Assembly (NCBI RefSeq): GCF_021917145.1
Contig: NC_061070.1
Coordinates: forward strand, 13,159,772-13,223,771
Direction: 5' to 3'
Origin: Hypomesus transpacificus
Taxonomy: Eukaryota; Chordata; Actinopteri; Osmeriformes; Osmeridae
DNA length: 64,000 nt
In this document: one piece after another, positions 55,601-64,000 of the stretch
Layout: each line of letters begins with the position of its first letter
Numbering within the stretch: the stretch's first letter is position 1
Notes under the pieces: model-generated
What the model was told of the DNA's origin: nothing
What the model saw: the letters and a program-made list of their open reading frames with translations, nothing else
The model's database searches: none
Translations under genes and position numbers: made by a program

Positions 55601-56192
55601 AACATTAAAGGGAAGGAGGAAGAGAGGGAGGGAGGGAGATGGGAGGGAGATGGAAGAGAGATAACATTTGTGTATGAGAAAGACAATCAAAATGAGTCTG
55701 AAAGTTTGATGTAATGGTACTGCACTCGAATGGTATACTTTGTAATGTGCCATGGAATGATGTGATGACCCTGGAACTGTATTGTTTTGTTTTAGGACCT
55801 GCTGAGTCGAACCTCCTGCCCAGGACTGTCCGGGCGAGTGCCTGTCAGGAACATGGATCTCTCCATAACAGACTGGATGTAGTCGAGAAGGTTAAGTCAA
55901 ATTTGAAAGAGCCTTTTATAGAAATGGGAGTTGTTTACAGAGAAGACATTTTAGATCCCATCTAGACCCATCAGTGTTTCTCCCTGAACATAAACTCCCG
56001 TGGCATACTGTTGACCCAGTGTCCCCTCTCTGTGCTCTGCAGCGTGTGGAAGAAACCGTCAGCAAATTGGAGACAGAGCTGGCTCTTCTGCTGGATGCCA
56101 TTGAATCCCCTGAGTGGAGCCCCCTGCTGGACACCAGAGGCAAACCTGAGGTGGACATCCTGGATGGTCAGGGAGAGAAAGGAGGCTCCTAA
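52645..56192 (+). CDS. plac9: Placenta-specific protein 9 (PLAC9)
   Basis: Three exons: 52645-52708, 55796-55890, 56043-56192. The phases match and the product is 102 residues (human 97). PLAC9 is a small secreted protein of poorly known function. Residues 1-21 form a clear signal peptide with a Leu-rich core (TLGLLMLLIGFAVA). The mature part has ACQEHGSLHNRLDVVEK, matching the human ACDRHMAVQRRLDVMEE region, then VEETVSKLETELALLLDAIE, a predicted amphipathic or coiled-coil helix, and a loose acidic tail ending GQGEKGGS. The start ATG has the context caccATGa. Intron 1 is about 3.1 kb and intron 2 about 150 bp. A poly(A) signal lies at 56694-56699. Its linkage with tmem254 is shared with human chromosome 10. 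Confidence 0.9.
52709..55795 (+). other. plac9 intron 1
   Basis: A 3.1-kb intron with several CA-rich tracts (about 53403-53440, 53942-54030) and no recognised gene. At about 54972-55012 the TTTATTTAACCTTTATTAAA-type sequence resembles the edge of a repeat common in fish genomes. Confidence 0.55.
54965..55015. mobile_element. Possible dispersed repeat fragment
   Basis: The segment around TTTAACCTTTATTAAACCAA resembles a short sequence often found at the edges of fish dispersed repeats. No inverted-repeat partner or coding part is visible nearby, so the class is unknown. Confidence 0.35.
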
Positions 56193-56693
56193 ACCAACCA
56201 TAAACAGGAAACAGAACAAGAACTAGTGTTGGTGTAGAAAGCTACTGACTGTGTAAGTCAGTCACTTAGAGGAAGTAGGAGTGAGGATTTACGTAACTGA
56301 CATGGACAGACTCTTAAATATACTTTACTTTAGTTCCAAACCTGTACTGTTGTATTGTATGCTACATTGGACCTAGCATGTCCTATATACATCCTGTAAA
56401 CCAAAACAAGCCCCTTTCTAGAGAGCACACAGGCTTATGTACAAGGTGGTACAGTTGATAGATCTCGACACTAATTCTTAAATACACTCGTCTAATCCTC
56501 CAGCACTCTTCTCCTTTTGTCTGTCTTAGCCTCTAAACCATTTTCTCACCAAGACTGACACACATCTTGAGGTCAAGTGTACTATACCATCTTCAAAACA
56601 GTGTGTTGTTATCAAGTCTCAAATGAACCTGTATCTGCTGCTGTATCACTGTGGCCCTCCTGTGGTAGTTTGCTACACAAAACAGAACATCAT

Positions 56694-56699
56694 AATAAA
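56694..56699 (+). other. Poly(A) signal of plac9
   Basis: AATAAA 500 nt past the stop codon. Confidence 0.6.
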
Positions 56700-59655
56700 C
56701 AAGTCAGTCTATTTTACTGGGAGGAGTTCATTTTATTTATCAAAGCAGTTAAAGCAGCATGTTTCAATACACCGAGCAGTTTGAATAGGTACAGTACAAG
56801 GCTTTCACTGGGACCCCAGCTCGGAAGTGTATTCCCCCGAAGATTTCTACGATACAGAACATAAGGCAAAACATAACCACTTTAGAGAAGGGTGACTCTT
56901 ATTGAAAGTGTTTTTTCGACAGAACACTACTGTTACATTACATAATGGTTCTACAAGGGCTGGACATTATAGCTGTGAGGATAATGACTGTGAACCAATT
57001 GATGGGGAAAGTGCTGTTGCTTATTCTCGATGCCTTTTGAAATGTTATTAATGTTAAGATGGGTACTTACAACTTAGTTCATTTTTGGGTGTTTATGCAA
57101 ACAGGATTAAATCAGAAATGGTGAAACTGCATTGATATCACTGACATAAAGGACAGTACCATGGTTTCGTATTGTAACTTTGATATCATCAACATTTTAA
57201 AACTATCCTGTCAATAATAATAAATTTATAAATTATTGACACATAATTACATACCCACATTTGACCATTAAAACAGTTTATTCTGATTGTGTAGACAGTT
57301 TTAAGACGTCGGTTCCAAGTATTGGTTGGGTTTTTACTCACAATATCTGTAGTCTGAGGACAAACATTCTTCAAATCCTATGGATTCTTTGCCACACGAA
57401 CACTACCAAAGCACATAAACCTAGACTTACCCACAGGAACACTGAGCGCAACAGCTTGACAATTTACCATCCACTCAGCAAGGAAGCAGCTTGGAACATA
57501 CCATAAAGACAATCTATTGGATACCAGAATTACTGCATATCATCTCGAAATATCATGCTGTCTATGAAACGTTGGGAATAAATAATTTATACAGTCATAT
57601 ATGAGCTAATCTTGCTCAGCAAACTTGTAAATCAAACAGACAGTCAAGCAGGACGGGGCTAAGGTGATTGGATGTCAATCACTGAAGCCATGTACAAGTT
57701 GGGGTACGCTAGTGCCAGTGGCTTGCACATGCACACATCAGTCTTTGTGACCCTAGCATCACGCTCTTGCACACTCCTGCTGTTAACACGGTCAGCGCAT
57801 GCAAAATAGAAAGGTTTGAGTAGGGTTAGAGACTAATCAAGTTTATCCCCATCATGTTTTAAAGATGTTTCTCAACTGCCTCATAACGTTTCCTTTCAGA
57901 GGCATCTTCGTTCAAATATAGAATCTAATGGTATTTTACTATTCCCGAAAGAATTTTGTATATTTATACTAACAATAAATGATTGTATACAAATGATTTT
58001 CACTCGCAGAAGGAACACTGAATCTATACTCTACAGAGAAGAAACGTACATTCACACACTCAAGTTCCTTAGAAATGGCTATGCAAATGGTAAAAAAGCT
58101 TTGGCATATTTGCCTACAAGTTGTGCCTGCACACTTGGAAATAAGATCAGAACAACACCGTATGAAGATTTGGCTTCATACAACTGTTAGTTTAGTTACA
58201 TGTAGTTTAGTAAGCAGTCCCACATAAAACTGTGGAGAGTTAGGTTAGGCTATTTACACAATTCTACTTATCAGGCCTTAGGGGTTTTAAGGTGGACTAT
58301 GCTACATGTTCCCAGATATCCAGGCTGAGATTTAATGGCACCACCTTAAAAGTACCACTATCACTAATCAACTAAAGAACTCAAAGTATCTACACAGCTA
58401 CACAAACCCAACATAGCCCCGCAACTGTTTCCGTAAGAGAGTTGTTTAGGATTAACAATAGTCTTCAGTGATCTTCCACACGTTCCACTCCGAAAAACTG
58501 TAACACTGCTTAGAGGTCCTTGAAGCGGCCAGATGGAGGTGAATCCTGTGTGGTTCCTTCGTGGGACAACGTTGTGTGCGACAGTTCTCAGAGCATGTAG
58601 GCATGGTCAGAGACACGACACTGAGGTACTGAGATCAACCACATAGAAATCTTTTTCTTTTCATCACCCTTTTCAAGTTACAGCATCTCTGCGAATCATA
58701 TACGGTTTGGAAAAATGACTTGGCACACTACTCAATACGGAGAAAAAAGAACATACTAGCATGCAAATGCATACTGTACATGTAGCCGTAATTGCCAGGA
58801 GATTAATAACTATTGATTAACAATCAAAACCACTTCCAGTGGGTTTGTTAAGTATTGGATGCGTCTAAGTGATTAATTTCTCCCACAAAGCCTCCCTATC
58901 CTAGAGGGACCATAATGTAAGCGTTTATTCAATAAAGGTTCACTCACTTCAACTGAAACTACATATATCCTCCTTGGAAATGCTCAATTAAAATTTCCAA
59001 TGCATAACACTGTATTGGCATACTGGCAAAATAGTGAACACTTAAAAAGGATATACTGGTTGTTAATATGAAAGGCATTCTGAGATATCTTAACAACTGT
59101 CATACTGTTGTTGGAAGAAAAAAAGTGATGAGAAAGAGGGGCATAGAGAGAGAGAGAGCTATGCAGGCAAAGAAAGAGAAAAGTGCCTGACTCTACTGAA
59201 TAATTCAACATCACTGTCTGAGTTTGCCCTGGTAGATACATCAACACCAGGCTGAGCCTTCTTCTTCTCCTCTGCTAAAATCAACACCGCTCCCACAACA
59301 GGGCTCCTATTGCTGTCTGTGTCGTCATGCTCTTGGAACAGTGGCTTGTGATCATGGCCTCTGGACAATGACAATACTCATTACCGATCATGCTATACTG
59401 TTGGTTGCATAGAACTGAGGGGGCATTGTGGGCGGTGCCTGTCTGGAGCCTGCTGGGGGCTGTAGTGCCTGGTCGATGCTACAGAGGGGAATATAGGGGA
59501 GCTATTTTGGCTCCTGCTGTGCGTTCTTGCAGTCATGGCTAAGTAGGAAAGGTTTGAGTATCTATAGGTATGTTGCACACACACATACACTCACGGGTGC
59601 ACAAACACACACACACGCGTAGTAGCCGGAGACACCACAGGGGGGCACTGTGGTG
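56700..59655. other. Convergent region between plac9 and stk32c
   Basis: About 3 kb of AT-rich DNA without recognised coding sequence. The right part is likely stk32c 3' UTR: a minus-strand AATAAA (plus TTTATT) lies near 58923, among other candidates. A short (GA)n occurs at about 59144-59158. Confidence 0.5.

Positions 59656-64000
<4,345 letters not shown>

Overview
The window is nuclear DNA of a bony fish, most likely a teleost. It holds sparse vertebrate genes with short exons and GT/AG introns, long AT-rich intergenic stretches, very long dinucleotide microsatellites and a tRNA-derived SINE of a type common in fish. I cannot name the species. Eight protein-coding loci were read exon by exon; coding lengths and intron phases close without a frameshift in all eight, except that stk32c runs off the right edge and the 5' end of the dehydratase-like gene is inferred.

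Layout, left to right. 1-6.5 kb: no recognisable gene; a poly-G tract, (GA)n, a tRNA-derived SINE and two minisatellites. 6.5-18.5 kb: socs5 (minus), a single coding exon at 11942-13624, a probable non-coding first exon near 18.4 kb and possibly a long 3' UTR. 21.9-23.8 kb: a GTP cyclohydrolase I gene (plus, 5 exons), best read as gch2. 26.2-32.3 kb: rhoq/TC10 (minus, 5 exons). 35.9-37.8 kb: a Mix/Mxtx-type paired-like homeobox gene (minus, 3 exons) with a clear TATA box. 39.6-41.7 kb: tmem254 (plus, 4 exons). 44.0-49.9 kb: a PLP fold-type-II threonine/serine dehydratase-like gene with a C-terminal ACT-like domain (minus, 10 exons, plus a probable 5' exon coding a proline-rich, membrane-segment-bearing N-terminus). 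52.6-56.2 kb: plac9 (plus, 3 exons). 59.7-64.0 kb: the 3' part of a YANK-family kinase gene, best match stk32c (minus), running off the right edge.

The genes are not one pathway; this is a stretch of conserved vertebrate linkage. SOCS5 and RHOQ are neighbours on human 2p21, while TMEM254 and PLAC9 are neighbours on human 10q22 and STK32C is on 10q26. The join between the two blocks lies between the homeobox gene and tmem254 (about 37.8-39.6 kb). GTP cyclohydrolase in humans lies instead with SOCS4 and RHOJ on chromosome 14, the paralogous region, so the copy here is probably an ohnologue that humans lack.

The observation most worth following is the dehydratase-like gene: the PLP lysine motif is kept, the asparagine and glycine loops are altered, and the predicted N-terminal exon ends at a splice donor that also encodes an in-frame stop if unspliced. 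I saw no CRISPR array, prokaryotic mobile element or novel defence system.
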